DNA of 54,008 nt from Fragilaria crotonensis (lineage: Eukaryota; Bacillariophyta; Fragilariophyceae; Fragilariales; Fragilariaceae), in contig JAKSYS010000420.1 in assembly GCA_022925895.1 (NCBI GenBank), forward strand, positions 1 to 54,008, given 5' to 3'. Numbering within the stretch: the stretch's first letter is position 1; every line of letters begins with the position of its first letter. Made by a program: the position numbers and the translations under genes. A model generated the notes under the pieces. It ran no database searches. It saw only the letters and a list, made by a program, of their open reading frames with translations, and was not told the DNA's origin. Shown piece by piece: positions 34,917 through 45,376 of this stretch.

Positions 34917-35712
34917 ATTAGCAATGGAACGACATACTACAGGCTACTACACTACCGGTAGTTCTACCAGCTACCAGGGTACCAGGTACACCGTACTCGG
35001 AGTACAAGGTACATACATAGATAGTAGATAGTATTCCTATGTACTCGAGTACGACTACTACCGGTACTCTACTAGAAGTACATAGCGCACTTCTAATCTC
35101 TAATCATGCTTTATTATGCATAGTATGTCATACAAGTGTACAAGTATGCGTAGTAGATACTATGCAGTGAAAAATCCAGATCCGGTTGAATCGGAACGGT
35201 TTGAAATTTGAAATATCACAAGTCACGCTTCGACTTCGTTGAGACCGTGTGCTGTACTTGGGCGATGAAAACCAATTGTCGGAGGGGAGAGTGATGTTGA
35301 CAGTTTGCAGTCAATGTGTATAATGTGTTTGTGTGCTGATCAAGGTACTTGAGGGCACGTTGAAACGCACTCGACTGCGTGGCGCGTGCTACCTGCTATT
35401 CTTAGAAGTGTCTTTTATAGCACGTGACACGAAGCATCAAATCTTGGTATGTTCGACCGAAGCCAAAACAAGTTCCTTCCGTTTCAACACGCACCGAAGT
35501 GATACCTTTGGTGGCGACGTAACCGTACATTGCGTGTAAATGGCTTGCTGTTCACACGAAGCTCAGTTGCCGATGCCGACGTGACAGCGATAACATTTGT
35601 GTTGCCAGAGGCATTTCGCCTGGATGAGATTACTCTCACAAAACTTGAGCTGGAGTTTACAAAAAGAGCAAGAAAACCATTCTGTTCGCTCCCGACCAAA
35701 ACCACTGCTACC
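34917..35712. other. Intergenic, GTAC-rich near the upstream gene
   Basis: No gene. 34920-35110 is dense in GTAC/GGTACC/CTCGAGTAC palindromes, with ATAGATAGTAGATAG repeats near 35018. The frame of the next gene is open from about 35530 but has no ATG before 35713, so this is taken as 5' leader. Confidence 0.5.
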
Positions 35713-37105
35713 ATGAAGTTCATCATTGTTACCGGATTCTTCGCCTCCGCTGCCGACGGTGCGCTTTCCACTATGCGCATCGGTCCCAAAAAGGCAATTC
35801 GAGGACATGTTGACTTTGAATTTGGACGACCTGTTGACGATGTCGATGTCCATGAGGCGTAAGTGGATGAATCCGCGCGATTTTTCGTTGACGATTTTGC
35901 TCGTACAGTAGCATCATGAGGTGCAAGTGAGCTAACATTGTTGGCCTTGCGTTCTCAGCTTTCATGAAATGAAGATCATTCAGAGGAGGTTCCTTCAGGG
36001 TGGTACATCTTATGGCAACGAGGCGGGTGCATCCTTTCCACTTCCTGGAATGTCTATCCCATACCCTGGAATGTCCTTGCCATATCCAGGCATGTCGATT
36101 CCATTTCCCGGCATGTCGCTTCCACAACCAGGCATGTCCCTTCCATTCCCAGGCATGTCCCTTTCACACAGTAACAGCATCGCTCCGACTGTGGCTCCGT
36201 CGGCAAACACGGCACCGACAGCTTCAAATACAGAGATGCTCGCCCATTGAAGATGGAGCTCATTGCGTCGGTAGAGATTCGACCGCCAGTACCCGGATTC
36301 TTGTTCAACTCGATGTTGATTCCGTTAGCAATGATCCGGCAGTCCTTGAAGGTCTTGCCAAGAGCATTGCGTCCTTTGGAGAGGTCCATTTCTCACTATG
36401 CCAGAAACCCAGCAACCAAAGACTATTGCTGGAACCAATGTCAACAGAACAGAACAATGTCACCGTCACTGGGTTGGACGTAACTACCAACACAGCTGAT
36501 GCTGCGCTTAGCAATAATCCTGGTAAGACACGTCGATGAGATGGAAAGCCATGCTGTGGCACGCATTCATTCACAAATTGATTTTGACCGATTTGACACT
36601 CATGTACTGTTCCATTGCTGCCGCAGAAGTGTGCTCTTCAGTTGAGCAAGGCGCGTACTGTACAGTTGTTGACTTGGTTTTGACGGTCTACAGTCCGGAC
36701 GAAGAGTCATCTACTGTCGCCGAGCATCACGTGTACGATGAAGTTTTGGTGAAACAGTTGGAGGCTGGGACCTACGTGAATGGTGATATCTTTGCCGTTC
36801 GCTTCCACCCAAAACAAGCCTATCCTACTGATTCCTCGGCCGTCAGCCGAGATGGAAACCAAGAAGCCCCGCTCGGAGGAGCCCCAGATTCGTCCTCTGT
36901 TCGAACGATTGTCATTGCGGTCTTGGTCATTGTGGCTGTCGCTGTGCTGGTTGGACTCGTGTATCGCAAGAGAACGGCAAATCAGCGGGGACACAGTGAG
37001 GCGGGCAGCGACGATGATTCTAAAAGCGACCCCAGCTCCAGCGTTACAGGTGATGGTGCGTTCTTGTCAGCAACCGAGACAGGAAACGGCCCAAACTCAG
37101 TTTGA
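35713..37105 (+). CDS. Secreted, membrane-anchored protein with PGMS repeats, 3 exons
   Basis: Exons are 35713-35858, 35959-36522 and 36627-37105, with introns of 100 nt (phase 2, GC|gtaagt ... ttctcag) and 104 nt (phase 1, CCTG|gtaaga ... ccgcag). The N-terminus MKFIIVTGFFASAADGALS is a signal peptide. Then come six 7-residue PGMS(I/L)P(F/Y/Q) repeats, a Thr/Ala-rich linker, an ordered part (TRILVQLDVDSVSNDPAVLE) and, in exon 3, a Cys-containing extracellular part (EVCSSVEQGAYC). A single membrane span (RTIVIAVLVIVAVAVLVGLV) leads into a short Ser/Asp-rich tail. A one-base loss in the CCC run at 36243-36245 breaks the frame between repeats and the ordered part. It is probably a type I cell-surface or frustule-associated protein. 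No known domain. Confidence 0.7.
36044..36169 (+). repeat. Six 21-bp in-frame repeats encoding PGMS(L/I)P-x
   Basis: Six consecutive 21-bp units start at 36044, 36065, 36086, 36107, 36128 and 36149, each encoding PGMS followed by I/L, P and Y/F/Q (the last unit diverges after PGMSLS). Third-position changes outnumber amino-acid changes, so the peptide repeat is kept by selection. Confidence 0.85.
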
Positions 37106-37534
37106 TTCTCCGAGTACTTGACTATTTCTTCTTTGGTACTGCATTCCTAACTTTATGTGAAGACAATTAACGACGAAAAGCTGAAAACAATATGCGTGGA
37201 GTTTGGTATTAAGCACCTATTACGCTTCTAATGATAGCTGTACTACATGCAGAGTAGACCAAGAGAATCTAGATGATAGATGCCCAATAATTGCAACTGG
37301 TGGCTCGTCACTCTACAGTACCCGGGCATTTTTCTTACGACGAATCCTCTCATACGTGCTTCTTGGTTCACATGAGTGAATTTACCAACATCTCTTCTAC
37401 ACTCGTCCTGCATCCTCCATCACTGCGCATCTTCTCGTGCATCGATTTCTCATGACCATCACATTCCTCTTCCCTAATCACGAATCTTCCATTGACTTCA
37501 CTAGCTCCGATGTGGTGATCTAGAACCAACAACG
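37106..37534. other. Intergenic between convergent genes
   Basis: About 430 bases between the 3' ends of the PGMS-repeat gene and the ABC1 kinase. No ORF, repeat or RNA gene is recognised. Confidence 0.55.
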
Positions 37535-39067
37535 CTAACGACGACGTGCAACGACAGGAGCCGTGTTGATCCCTTCCAAACGATCTGATGTCATGACATC
37601 CAAACCGGGAGCCAATATCTTCAGGTATCGATCAAAGTAAAGTGATTGTTTCACGAGTAGCCCAAACTCGCGAGGGAGCTTAAGTCCGTTGTCTTCAGTC
37701 ACTTTTACAATCGCCAACACGATATTAGTGACTTCCTGTTCACTCACAGATACGCTGCCAGCCACACTTCCATCGGCCATGGCAGCTATAGTCACATCAG
37801 GTTGGACCATGCTGAGGTCATTCAACAACATTTCGATATCTGAACCAAATTTGACAATGTCTACTTCTTCGTCAGTGGCACCCATGTTACATAGTGCTTG
37901 GGCCATGCCACGATAGTCTCTTAGCGCAAGCGCTACGCTTAACTCATTGACAGCTTGAAACGTCTTGGGAGATACTCGTCCGACAATCCCAAAATCAATG
38001 AATCCAACACGCCCGTCGCGCAAGACAAGGAGATTTCCAGCATGCACATCAGAATGAAAGAAAGGCATGTTTTGCACGGACGCCGTCCACACATTCAGCG
38101 CGTTCACAATAATAGATTCCGGATCATTTGACGTGATTGTTGCAATGGCTTCCTTGTTCAGCAGTGACACACCATCAAGATACTCCATGGTCAGGACCTT
38201 GGTTCCAGTGAATTCACGATAGACCCTCGGTGCAGTCGCGACAGTGTTCAGCTGCTGTTCCAAAAGAAATTCACGAAACTCTTCGACATTGTTGGCTTCC
38301 AGTTTGAAATCAAGCTCTTGCAGCATGCTGGATCTGATGTCGCCTGCGATAGCAGACAGCGAGGTGCGCTCCCAATCAGGTTGGAGAAATTCCAAGATGC
38401 GAGACGCCACAAATATGAAGCTCAAGTCGGCTTTGAGAGATTCATCGATGCGAGGCTTCTGAACTTTGATTACCACCTGTTCACCAGTTCGCAGAGTGCC
38501 TCGATGTACTTGAGCAATACTAGCCGATGCCAGAGGTTTGGGGTCAACATAGGAAAAGGAGCGACTAATAGGACCAAGTTCACTTTCAATCACCCCCTTA
38601 ATGACACTCCAATCCAAAGGTTCCGTCTGATCGAGACATTTCTGGAATTCTGTGACATACTCTGCCGGAAAAATTGTGGGTGACGATGCAACAAATTGAC
38701 CGAGCTTTACGTACGTCGCGCCAAGGCGTTCGAAGAGTTTGCGAAGTGCGACGGGTGCTGAAAACTGTTCAGGTTGCCTTTGAAACGCTGGAACAAAGTC
38801 TTGAATTGTCGACGTTAGAGCTCGATATGCCTGGAGAGTTCGCGCTGGACCCGCTCGGGGGCCAGCTTCCATGACTGCCGTGAGAACATCCTTAATCAGA
38901 GAGACAGCTTCTTCTGGGGTTCTTTCCTGCACCGACTTCTTTCGTCGTGAAGGAGTAGTGGACGACGACGAGGTTGGGACAGCCATGGAAAGCTGGGATG
39001 CCCATGATCTTCCCAGAGGCCTTTGACGCGGAGTGGCCACCAAGGCAAAACTCGATTGCCGAGTCAT
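37535..39067 (-). CDS. ABC1/UbiB-family atypical kinase (ABC1K/ADCK)
   Basis: A single-exon gene of 510 residues from the ATG at 39067. The family hallmarks are in order: YVKLGQFVASSP (KxGQ, ~119-130), PLASASIAQVHRG (Ala-rich nucleotide loop, ~178-190), VVIKVQKP with the catalytic Lys (~200), ELDFKLEANN, MEYLDGVSL, HSDVHAGNLLV (catalytic HxDxHxGN) and GFIDFGIVG (DFG). UbiB-type proteins use ATP to support ubiquinone, plastoquinone or tocopherol metabolism in mitochondria and plastids. The N-terminus (MTRQSSFALVATPRQRPLG) is Ser/Arg-rich and transit-like but lacks a clear signal peptide, so the organelle cannot be decided. It is intact. Confidence 0.94.
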   Translation of the reverse strand: MTRQSSFALVATPRQRPLGRSWASQLSMAVPTSSSSTTPSRRKKSVQERTPEEAVSLIKDVLTAVMEAGPRAGPARTLQAYRALTSTIQDFVPAFQRQPEQFSAPVALRKLFERLGATYVKLGQFVASSPTIFPAEYVTEFQKCLDQTEPLDWSVIKGVIESELGPISRSFSYVDPKPLASASIAQVHRGTLRTGEQVVIKVQKPRIDESLKADLSFIFVASRILEFLQPDWERTSLSAIAGDIRSSMLQELDFKLEANNVEEFREFLLEQQLNTVATAPRVYREFTGTKVLTMEYLDGVSLLNKEAIATITSNDPESIIVNALNVWTASVQNMPFFHSDVHAGNLLVLRDGRVGFIDFGIVGRVSPKTFQAVNELSVALALRDYRGMAQALCNMGATDEEVDIVKFGSDIEMLLNDLSMVQPDVTIAAMADGSVAGSVSVSEQEVTNIVLAIVKVTEDNGLKLPREFGLLVKQSLYFDRYLKILAPGLDVMTSDRLEGINTAPVVARRR

Positions 39068-40066
39068 TAGCAAAGAAAAGAAATCAGCAGAGCAAGAGAT
39101 TTGCGTTGATTCTTCATTGTTAGATGCTGCTGGAGTGCTGGGAGTAGGCGGTAAGGCCGAACGATTCTAAAGATAGAAATTAAGGATGACTATGACAATC
39201 GCTTCAGTTCTTGAAGTGTCGAGAGCTTCGATCATGCGCTGTCAGTGGAAGAGTGCATTACTGTGTTTCAGATTTCATGCATGCTATGATACAAGGTAAA
39301 AGTGATGCGGCCTCCTCACTTGCATCAGCATTCAGCGTACAGTAATTGCTCTGTGCAGAGAACACAGCTCAGGTTTGCGATGGCTGACTCAGCGAGTTGC
39401 ATTTTACAAATATACACTTGTTTCTCACATCAAAGAAAATGGATCCAGGTATGGACAGAGGGCATACACGCCGTCAGTGAGGCCACTACACGGTAATGTA
39501 CCAGGTAGGGTACTCTCTAGTACTATCGGTAGTACTTTGGATGATGTATGCATAAGTAGTACTACAGTACAGCATAGTACGACATATAGCATAGACATTA
39601 GACATGCACAAGTAATCAGTACCCGGAGGATCGTACATACCTGGCACTTTGTATGTATACTTTGTACAGATTGCGTACCAGGTTCACGTAGCATTGGTGA
39701 GAATGATTCTGGATACAGGATACTGGAGACCTCCAGTATGGTATGGCCGGGCTTATTTTACTGGTGCTACGAGTTTGTACAGGAGTCTACTCTACCGGGT
39801 ATTGCACGGTGACTAACGTATCACGTCATCACGTCTACCAGCGTATCTCCGTGTTCACACAGTTCACACGTATCAAGTACTGCGAGTATGGTTCACACTA
39901 CCCACAACAGGCCAACTTCCAAGACCCGATTTTTTTTTGGCCCACCTTCGAGCAGGCCATCACAATGATTCGATATCGGTAGTCCTTGCGAGATCTGATT
40001 CCCGCTCTATTGCGCTATAGCCCCATCCAAGATTTTATTGCGACCGGATATTGATATTCAAGGAAC
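39068..40066. other. Divergent intergenic region, GTAC-rich
   Basis: One kilobase between the outward-facing ABC1 kinase and glycosyltransferase genes, so both promoters must lie here. No ORF is supported. 39490-39700 is dense in GTAC/TAGTACTATCGGTAGTAC palindromes. Confidence 0.5.
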
Positions 40067-41227
40067 ATGTCAGACTTTGCCTCGCTCTTGGGGCAGCTTC
40101 AACGGAGTGCGCAGAATCTTTCAGCCAAAACATCGACCAACAAACCGAATGGTAGCACTGGGTCAGATGTTGAAGAACAGCAGCCTCGTAAACGATCCCG
40201 ACGATTGGACGCCGGTACTTTTCCTCCAGTGCAAAAGATTTTTTTTGTTTGTCCCGCTGGTGCACAGACTGGCGGTCCAGAAGCTCTGCATCAACTCTGT
40301 GATCAATTGAATGAAAGTACAAACATTCCAGCATATATGTTATATGTGGTCAGTGATGGCGTTGGTGTCACGTTTGCGCCTCGCTCTACAACCCCTGCGC
40401 CTTATCGTCACTATAACGCTCCTGCGGTATCCCATGATGCATTGCGACGAGGAAACCCATCTTATTTGATACTATGGCCCGAGTGTTGGACCGACGAGAT
40501 GATGGATTATTTGGATCACTGCAGTTCAGAGCCAACACCCTGCGCGATTTGGTGGCTCAGCGTCGACAACAACACTCGTCGCTTCAAAGATTGGGCCCGC
40601 AAGGATATCATTCACTTGTATCAAAGTGAATATGCAAAACAACACCTGCTCTCAAACGGTGCCTCGTACATCTACCAAATGACGGAATATATTTCGAACC
40701 CTCCAAACCCCGACAATTCCATCAACAGATCGATTGACGTTTTGTTCAATCCCTTAAAAGGAGTGCACTTCACGGATGCCATTCGCAAACGCAGCGGCGC
40801 CGCCATTCAGTTCCGTCCCATTGGAGCCGGTCCCGAGGGTAGCGTTCGAATTACTCCGGATGAGGTGCGAGGCCTGCTGCTGCGGGCCAAAATTTACATG
40901 GATTTTGGACCTCATCCTGGCATGGATCGGTTGCCACGGGAGGCAGCGCTGGCTGGGTGTCTGGTGGTGACCAATCAAGAGGGAGCGGCCCAATATGATG
41001 AGGATGTGCCGCTGCCAGCAAAGTATAAAGTCAAGGTTTTTGACCCTGAAGCTATTCACAAGTTGCTCAAGGATTTGTTGGAGAATGTGGAGGCGCGCAA
41101 TTCAGACCTGGGGGACTACCGAGCATGGATACGAGGGCAAAAAGAAGGAATGAAGGTGTGCGTTGCTAATTTGGTAGAAGAGTTGGTGACAAAGAGGACA
41201 AAGTCAACAAGTGTTAATGGTTTTTAG
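40067..41227 (+). CDS. GT-B-type glycosyltransferase, bacterial-like
   Basis: A single-exon gene of 386 residues. A ~50-residue Ser/Arg-rich lead (ends PRKRSRRLDAG) precedes a Rossmann-like start KIFFVCPAGAQTGGPEALHQ. Later come TPAPYRHYNAPAV, LILWPECWTDEM, AIWWLSVDNN, HLYQSEYAKQHLL, DVLFNPLKGVHF and, in the donor-binding half, AKIYMDFGPHPGMDRLPREA...GCLVVTNQEGAAQ. This pattern is that of bacterial and cyanobacterial polysaccharide glycosyltransferases of GT-B fold. There is no signal peptide and no introns. It probably builds a glycan, but donor and acceptor are unknown. Lateral origin is inference. It is convergent with UBL5 (130 bp apart). Confidence 0.82.
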   Translation: MSDFASLLGQLQRSAQNLSAKTSTNKPNGSTGSDVEEQQPRKRSRRLDAGTFPPVQKIFFVCPAGAQTGGPEALHQLCDQLNESTNIPAYMLYVVSDGVGVTFAPRSTTPAPYRHYNAPAVSHDALRRGNPSYLILWPECWTDEMMDYLDHCSSEPTPCAIWWLSVDNNTRRFKDWARKDIIHLYQSEYAKQHLLSNGASYIYQMTEYISNPPNPDNSINRSIDVLFNPLKGVHFTDAIRKRSGAAIQFRPIGAGPEGSVRITPDEVRGLLLRAKIYMDFGPHPGMDRLPREAALAGCLVVTNQEGAAQYDEDVPLPAKYKVKVFDPEAIHKLLKDLLENVEARNSDLGDYRAWIRGQKEGMKVCVANLVEELVTKRTKSTSVNGF

Positions 41228-41357
41228 TACATTGTGTTCAAATTTGGGATGGTGTTACCAGAGGTAAGCATCGCTGGGTCAGGGTTTGTTTGCAATACAA
41301 TTATCTTCAATCGGGTGGAGATGCACATTGAAGCCTTTGAGAAGGGAGGTGCAGAGC

Positions 41358-41654
41358 TTATTGATAGTACCTGCGTAACGATGTGTTAGGTTTACAACTA
41401 ATTTTGCGGGTGTTTCGCATCAAGCACACATCACGAACAACTTACAGTTCCAGACCCATACCATCATGGATCTCATAGTCCTCCAACGTGATGTGATCCT
41501 TATAGATGGTATACCACTTCTGGATCTTGAGTTTTTCTGGTCGCGTTCCAAGCTGTGCGGCAGCCAACTTTTTGAGGTCTCCTATGGTATCATCTTCGTT
41601 ACATTTCACTCGAACCTTCTTTCCCAACCGATCATTCAAGATGACTTCAATCAT
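41358..41654 (-). CDS. UBL5: Ubiquitin-like protein 5 (Hub1), 2 exons
   Basis: On the minus strand exon 1 is 41654-41446 and exon 2 is a 13-nt microexon, 41370-41358. The 75-nt phase-2 intron (GAACT|gtaagt ... acgcag|G) restores the conserved C-terminus YYQ and stop. The 73-residue product matches UBL5/Hub1 over its whole length: [58 protein letters not shown]. It ends in YYQ rather than a di-Gly, so it is not conjugated. It binds spliceosome components (Snu66, Prp38) and tunes 5' splice-site use. It is intact; without the microexon the protein would stop at GLEL. Confidence 0.96.
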
Positions 41655-42360
41655 GGCTTGACCCTTCAAAGAGTAATGAAGCAGCGCTTGTGAGCAGCAG
41701 ATCACGAACACGTAAGTGAAATCCAATGTCCAAAGTGCACGGTATCAAATGAGAAGCAATTGTGATAGGAAGATGTCACTCCTAATTGATTTGCCGATCC
41801 GCTGCAGTGACGAGTCATATGCACGAATAGTGATTGTCTCCGAAACGTCGCGAGTCGCGAGTCGGTGGCTGACGTTGAACTTGAAACGCGGTGGTTGTTG
41901 GCCAGCTCGTTTACTGAATTAATCTACCGGTACCGTGTACTCCCTGTAATGCAGTGCCGTGATGGTATATATGTACCGGTTTATATCCATACACGTATAA
42001 GCACATGCACATGCTTACATACCGTCGAGCAGATGTCGGCGGTTAAAGATCGGAAGTGAACTACAGTATCTGACATACATTTAATTTCCAACGTACTGGT
42101 AACGTATGTGTGACATACGCAGGCATACCAATGTTCATACGACTCGGAGCACTTCTGTGAAAAGAAATACTTGACCCTTGATTTGACAATTGACAACCGC
42201 TCCAAATCGTCGTCTCGCCCAACATGGCAATACGGTAGTGGTAGCATCCGGTGGACCTCAATGGCGAGAAATGACACTCGTACCGGGAAAAGGATCACTC
42301 TATCATTAAGTCTGGCGCAAGCGCCCATGAGCGTTGCCGACTGTTCAAATTGTTTGCAGG
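41655..42360. other. Intergenic upstream of UBL5
   Basis: About 700 bases between the UBL5 start and the 3' end of the amine oxidase. It holds the UBL5 promoter. A TACCGGTACCGTGTAC cluster and purine-pyrimidine alternation (TATATATGTACCGG, CACATGCACATGC) lie at 41930-42020. No gene. Confidence 0.5.
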
Positions 42361-43530
42361 TTACTTTTTCCCTAGAATTTCCTGCAAAGCATTTACAACT
42401 CGCATAGCCGCGCTTACCGCACCCTCCATGACGCCGGGAGACATGCGATCACTTTCGCTCCCTGCAAACAAGAGTTGATCGTTCCACTCGTTTGTAGATA
42501 GAGCTCGCACAGGGTGTGGATGGGGACGCACAGCCACGGGTTCAGGATCTTCGGCAAGGTACGGTTCCTCGGGCCAGCGTTTCACGCATATGCCAGTGTA
42601 ACTTTTGGCCTGTGATGCAAATGGTAATCGGAAATATTTCCACATTTGTTCCATTTGAGAAGCCACTTGATCGGCTAGCACAGTATCATCTGTGAGTGCT
42701 GGAGACTTTGGTGGCACGAGTGCAAAGAAGGTCAACGCCGCTACCGACCCGTCCTTGGTGGATGCATCGTAAACTTGAAAAGCCGGTGCAACACTCCCTC
42801 CTCTATTGGGAAAGCCCAAATTTGATGAATCCGCCGTCCAAAAGTTTTTTGGGTAGATCAAAGAAACCTTTGTTACTCCAGCCATCCACGTTGAACTGTC
42901 GGACATGGCGCGCTGCTTTTCCAGAGACAGTGGAGGATGGAACTGCATATGCAGCGATGCTATTTTAGGTGGGACTGCGATAACAACTCGTTTGGCAACG
43001 AGAGTTTCCGTTTTGGTCTGAACGTGAATGACCATCGCTTGGTTATCCTTGTCATTGGCATTGGTTGCATCGACAACTCCACATTCTTGCTGATCATGCT
43101 GTTGAAAATTGTCGGCTGCGGCTGATTTCAGCGAACATGCCGTCACTGGAGAATTCAGAATGATGCGATCTTGGGGCAAGTTCTTGGCCAATTCGTGAAT
43201 AAATGTCACGGCACCCCCATCAATGCGCATGGACGATGGATCGTCCGGTTGTACTAGGGTTGTAATGTTAAGAGTGGACGTTAGCTTTCGCATGAACGGT
43301 TGCTGTTGCGGCCAAATCCAAGCGCCACCCATATCGATGGATTGGCCCTGTACATCATTCGCCAAACGACCACCCAGGATTGGACGAGCCTCAAGCAGTT
43401 TCCACGAGGCGGATGGATAAGTGCGATGAATTTCGTGAGCCACCATTAGACCTGACAGACCGCCACCGATGATGAGAATGTCCAATATTTGCTTGGGAGA
43501 GGTATGGTTTCGAACTTCTGGATTGAACAT
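42361..43530 (-). CDS. FAD-dependent amine oxidase
   Basis: 389 residues from the ATG at 43530. In-frame sequence continues upstream to about 43620 without another ATG. A Rossmann FAD motif sits at the start (ILIIGGGLSGLMVAHEI), then LLEARPILGGRLANDVQ (GGR box), DMGGAWIWPQQQPFM, AKRVVIAVPPKIAS and the C-terminal FAD clamp LLFAGSESDRMSPGVMEGAV. This is the flavin monoamine oxidase / polyamine oxidase family, somewhat shorter than usual (about 450-500). It oxidises amines to aldehydes with H2O2; the substrate is unknown. No leader or peroxisomal signal is obvious (ends LGKK). A retrotransposon sits 172 bp upstream of this ATG, so the promoter or a first exon may have been cut off. Confidence 0.9.
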   Translation of the reverse strand: MFNPEVRNHTSPKQILDILIIGGGLSGLMVAHEIHRTYPSASWKLLEARPILGGRLANDVQGQSIDMGGAWIWPQQQPFMRKLTSTLNITTLVQPDDPSSMRIDGGAVTFIHELAKNLPQDRIILNSPVTACSLKSAAADNFQQHDQQECGVVDATNANDKDNQAMVIHVQTKTETLVAKRVVIAVPPKIASLHMQFHPPLSLEKQRAMSDSSTWMAGVTKVSLIYPKNFWTADSSNLGFPNRGGSVAPAFQVYDASTKDGSVAALTFFALVPPKSPALTDDTVLADQVASQMEQMWKYFRLPFASQAKSYTGICVKRWPEEPYLAEDPEPVAVRPHPHPVRALSTNEWNDQLLFAGSESDRMSPGVMEGAVSAAMRVVNALQEILGKK

Positions 43531-43697
43531 GATTGGAGACTTCTTTGTGATGCTTTCGTGAGTATCCTCGTCGAGATCGTTGACAGTACGGCTCAAACGA
43601 TGGTTTAAGAGTGGTGACAAGAGACGATCGTTGCGTCACGTCGCAAGTCCAAACACAGAAGCTACTCGGAGTAACTTCTTTGCATGAGGTGTGAAAA

Positions 43698-43702
43698 GGA
43701 TG
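43698..43702. repeat. Target-site duplication, left copy (GGATG)
   Basis: GGATG lies directly before the TGTCA left end of the Copia element. The same five bases follow its TGACA right end at 49767-49771. Five base pairs is the usual Copia duplication. Confidence 0.8.
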
Positions 43703-43811
43703 TGTCAGGATAGGATCGTCTGTCCTGCCATCCGTACATGCCACGTCGTCCCCACATACACTAGATAGAATGTGTTATCTATATCTTAGTCACTTCTACT
43801 TGTGCATGACG
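43703..43811 (+). repeat. 5' LTR of Copia element
   Basis: 109 bp, starting TGTCAGGATAGG; identical to 49658-49766 from its third base to the penultimate one. It contains CACGTCGTCCCC and the AT-rich TGTTATCTATATCTTAG, a possible TATA region. The following leader (GATTAACAGTGTTCTG) would hold the primer-binding site; no canonical initiator-tRNA match was seen. Confidence 0.9.
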
Positions 43812-43848
43812 ATTAACAGTGTTCTGTTGCTTAGCTCTCCTGTCGACC

Positions 43849-45376
43849 ATGTCCTCCACTTCCACCCCACCCCCAGCCAGCCAGAAGCTCGCTACTATCA
43901 CCCCTGGTGATCCTCATGGCGAGACCCCCGCGCGTTTGGTCCGATTCAAGCCGGCCGACCTCAAGTTGATCGTGTCCCTGGTGTCCAATGACCATGAGGA
44001 GCACGAATCCTTGATGTCTGGTATTGATGCTTTGTTCTCGTTCCACTGGAAGGTGTACACATGGGAAGACTTAATGGTGTTTTCGTCGTCTGATGTCGCG
44101 GCTGCCTTGGTCTCCGGTACTAACATTCCACCCGAGCTCACTGCTCCGGTCATTGTTAAGAAGCTCGGCTATATCGTCGACTACGCTCCTATCGGGACCT
44201 TGACACCAACACTGACGATGAATGAGATTGTCGCTGCCGTGACCGCGTTCAAACGACGTGTGTCTTCTGGGGGGTAGCGCATCCTCGCCTACGAGACGTG
44301 AGGTACAAGTGTTCGACAAGAAAGCCGTGCCTACCCTTGACAAATTCTCGGGCCACGATGAAGACTACTTCACGTGGAAGGAGGCTACGGTGAATGTCTT
44401 AGGAACCGCTGGATTTGGACGTTTTCTAGATGACCATTCCACGACGGGGAAACATCCGGAGGTTGCGGAGAGCGTTTTCTATGCCTTGCGCGGTGCTGTT
44501 CATGGCGGGCAGGCGCAGTCTATTGCCCAGAGCATGCTCGACGATAAACGCCTTGACCCGACTGAATTGTGGCGCGGGCTGGAGACGTACTACGATACGG
44601 CACTTAACCGTGCCAACGTCGTTCTTTGACATTCGTCGCCTGTTGAATATCCGGCTCGATCCGGATACCAGTGCGACGAAGTTCCTCGGAGTTCCGAGAC
44701 TGTCTTCAACGTCTGCGTAAGAATAACGCGTATTTCCGAAGACACAGATACCCTCCGTGCCTTGTTGTTGGTGGCTATCCAGGACGATGACTTCGAGTTA
44801 GTCCGGGATTCCATCGTACAAAAGCCGGATAGTAGCGTATCTGCGATCTTGACAGAGATTCGCGAACGCGAGACGTCCTTGATGATTAAAGACCGCGCCG
44901 CACGTTTAAGCGGCGACGGCACGAGTGCGACACGTTACTCACGACGCACTGGCCAGACATCCTCCGGTAATCAGCACAAGACCGGCGGAACTGGCAATTC
45001 CGGCACCACATGGACAAAGTGGTCGATCCCCAAATTTCCGGATTCATGGAAACACTCGTTTGGGGGTCCGCTTTTTAAATTATTGTCCGATTGGCGCACG
45101 GAGGCCCACAAAGGCAAATCTCAGACTCACCTGAGCGACAATTTTTCAACATTCATCGAACAGGTGAGCTCTTCCGGAAACGGGCGTTCTAAATCGAAAT
45201 CGCGCCGTGCGTCCGCAAATAGTGGAAACGCAACCATTTCTGGCTCTGGGAACCAGGATCCGACAGCTAACGGTGAAGATACTGCCGGTGGCGATGCAAC
45301 AAGTAACGACGAACCACCACGCAAGAGGATTCGATTGCAGAAGTCGCGCCGGATCGTTACTGAACGTAGCAGTTGA
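43849..45376 (+). pseudogene. Copia gag, several frameshifts
   Basis: Starts at ATG 43849 (MSSTSTPPPASQK). Recognisable gag pieces lie in changing frames: SLVSNDHEEHESLMSGIDAL, TLDKFSGHDEDYFTWKEATV, LETYYDTALNRANVV, IRRLLNIRLDPDTSATKF, then LLLVAIQDDDFELVRDSIVQ and a basic Ser/Asn-rich tail (PPRKRIRLQKSRR). Frames change at the G6 run 44269-44274, near 44625-44627, near 44681-44693 and near 44732-44736. The last piece ends with TGA at 45374-45376 in the same frame as pol. No CCHC zinc knuckle was found. The breaks contrast with the undamaged pol. Confidence 0.8.
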
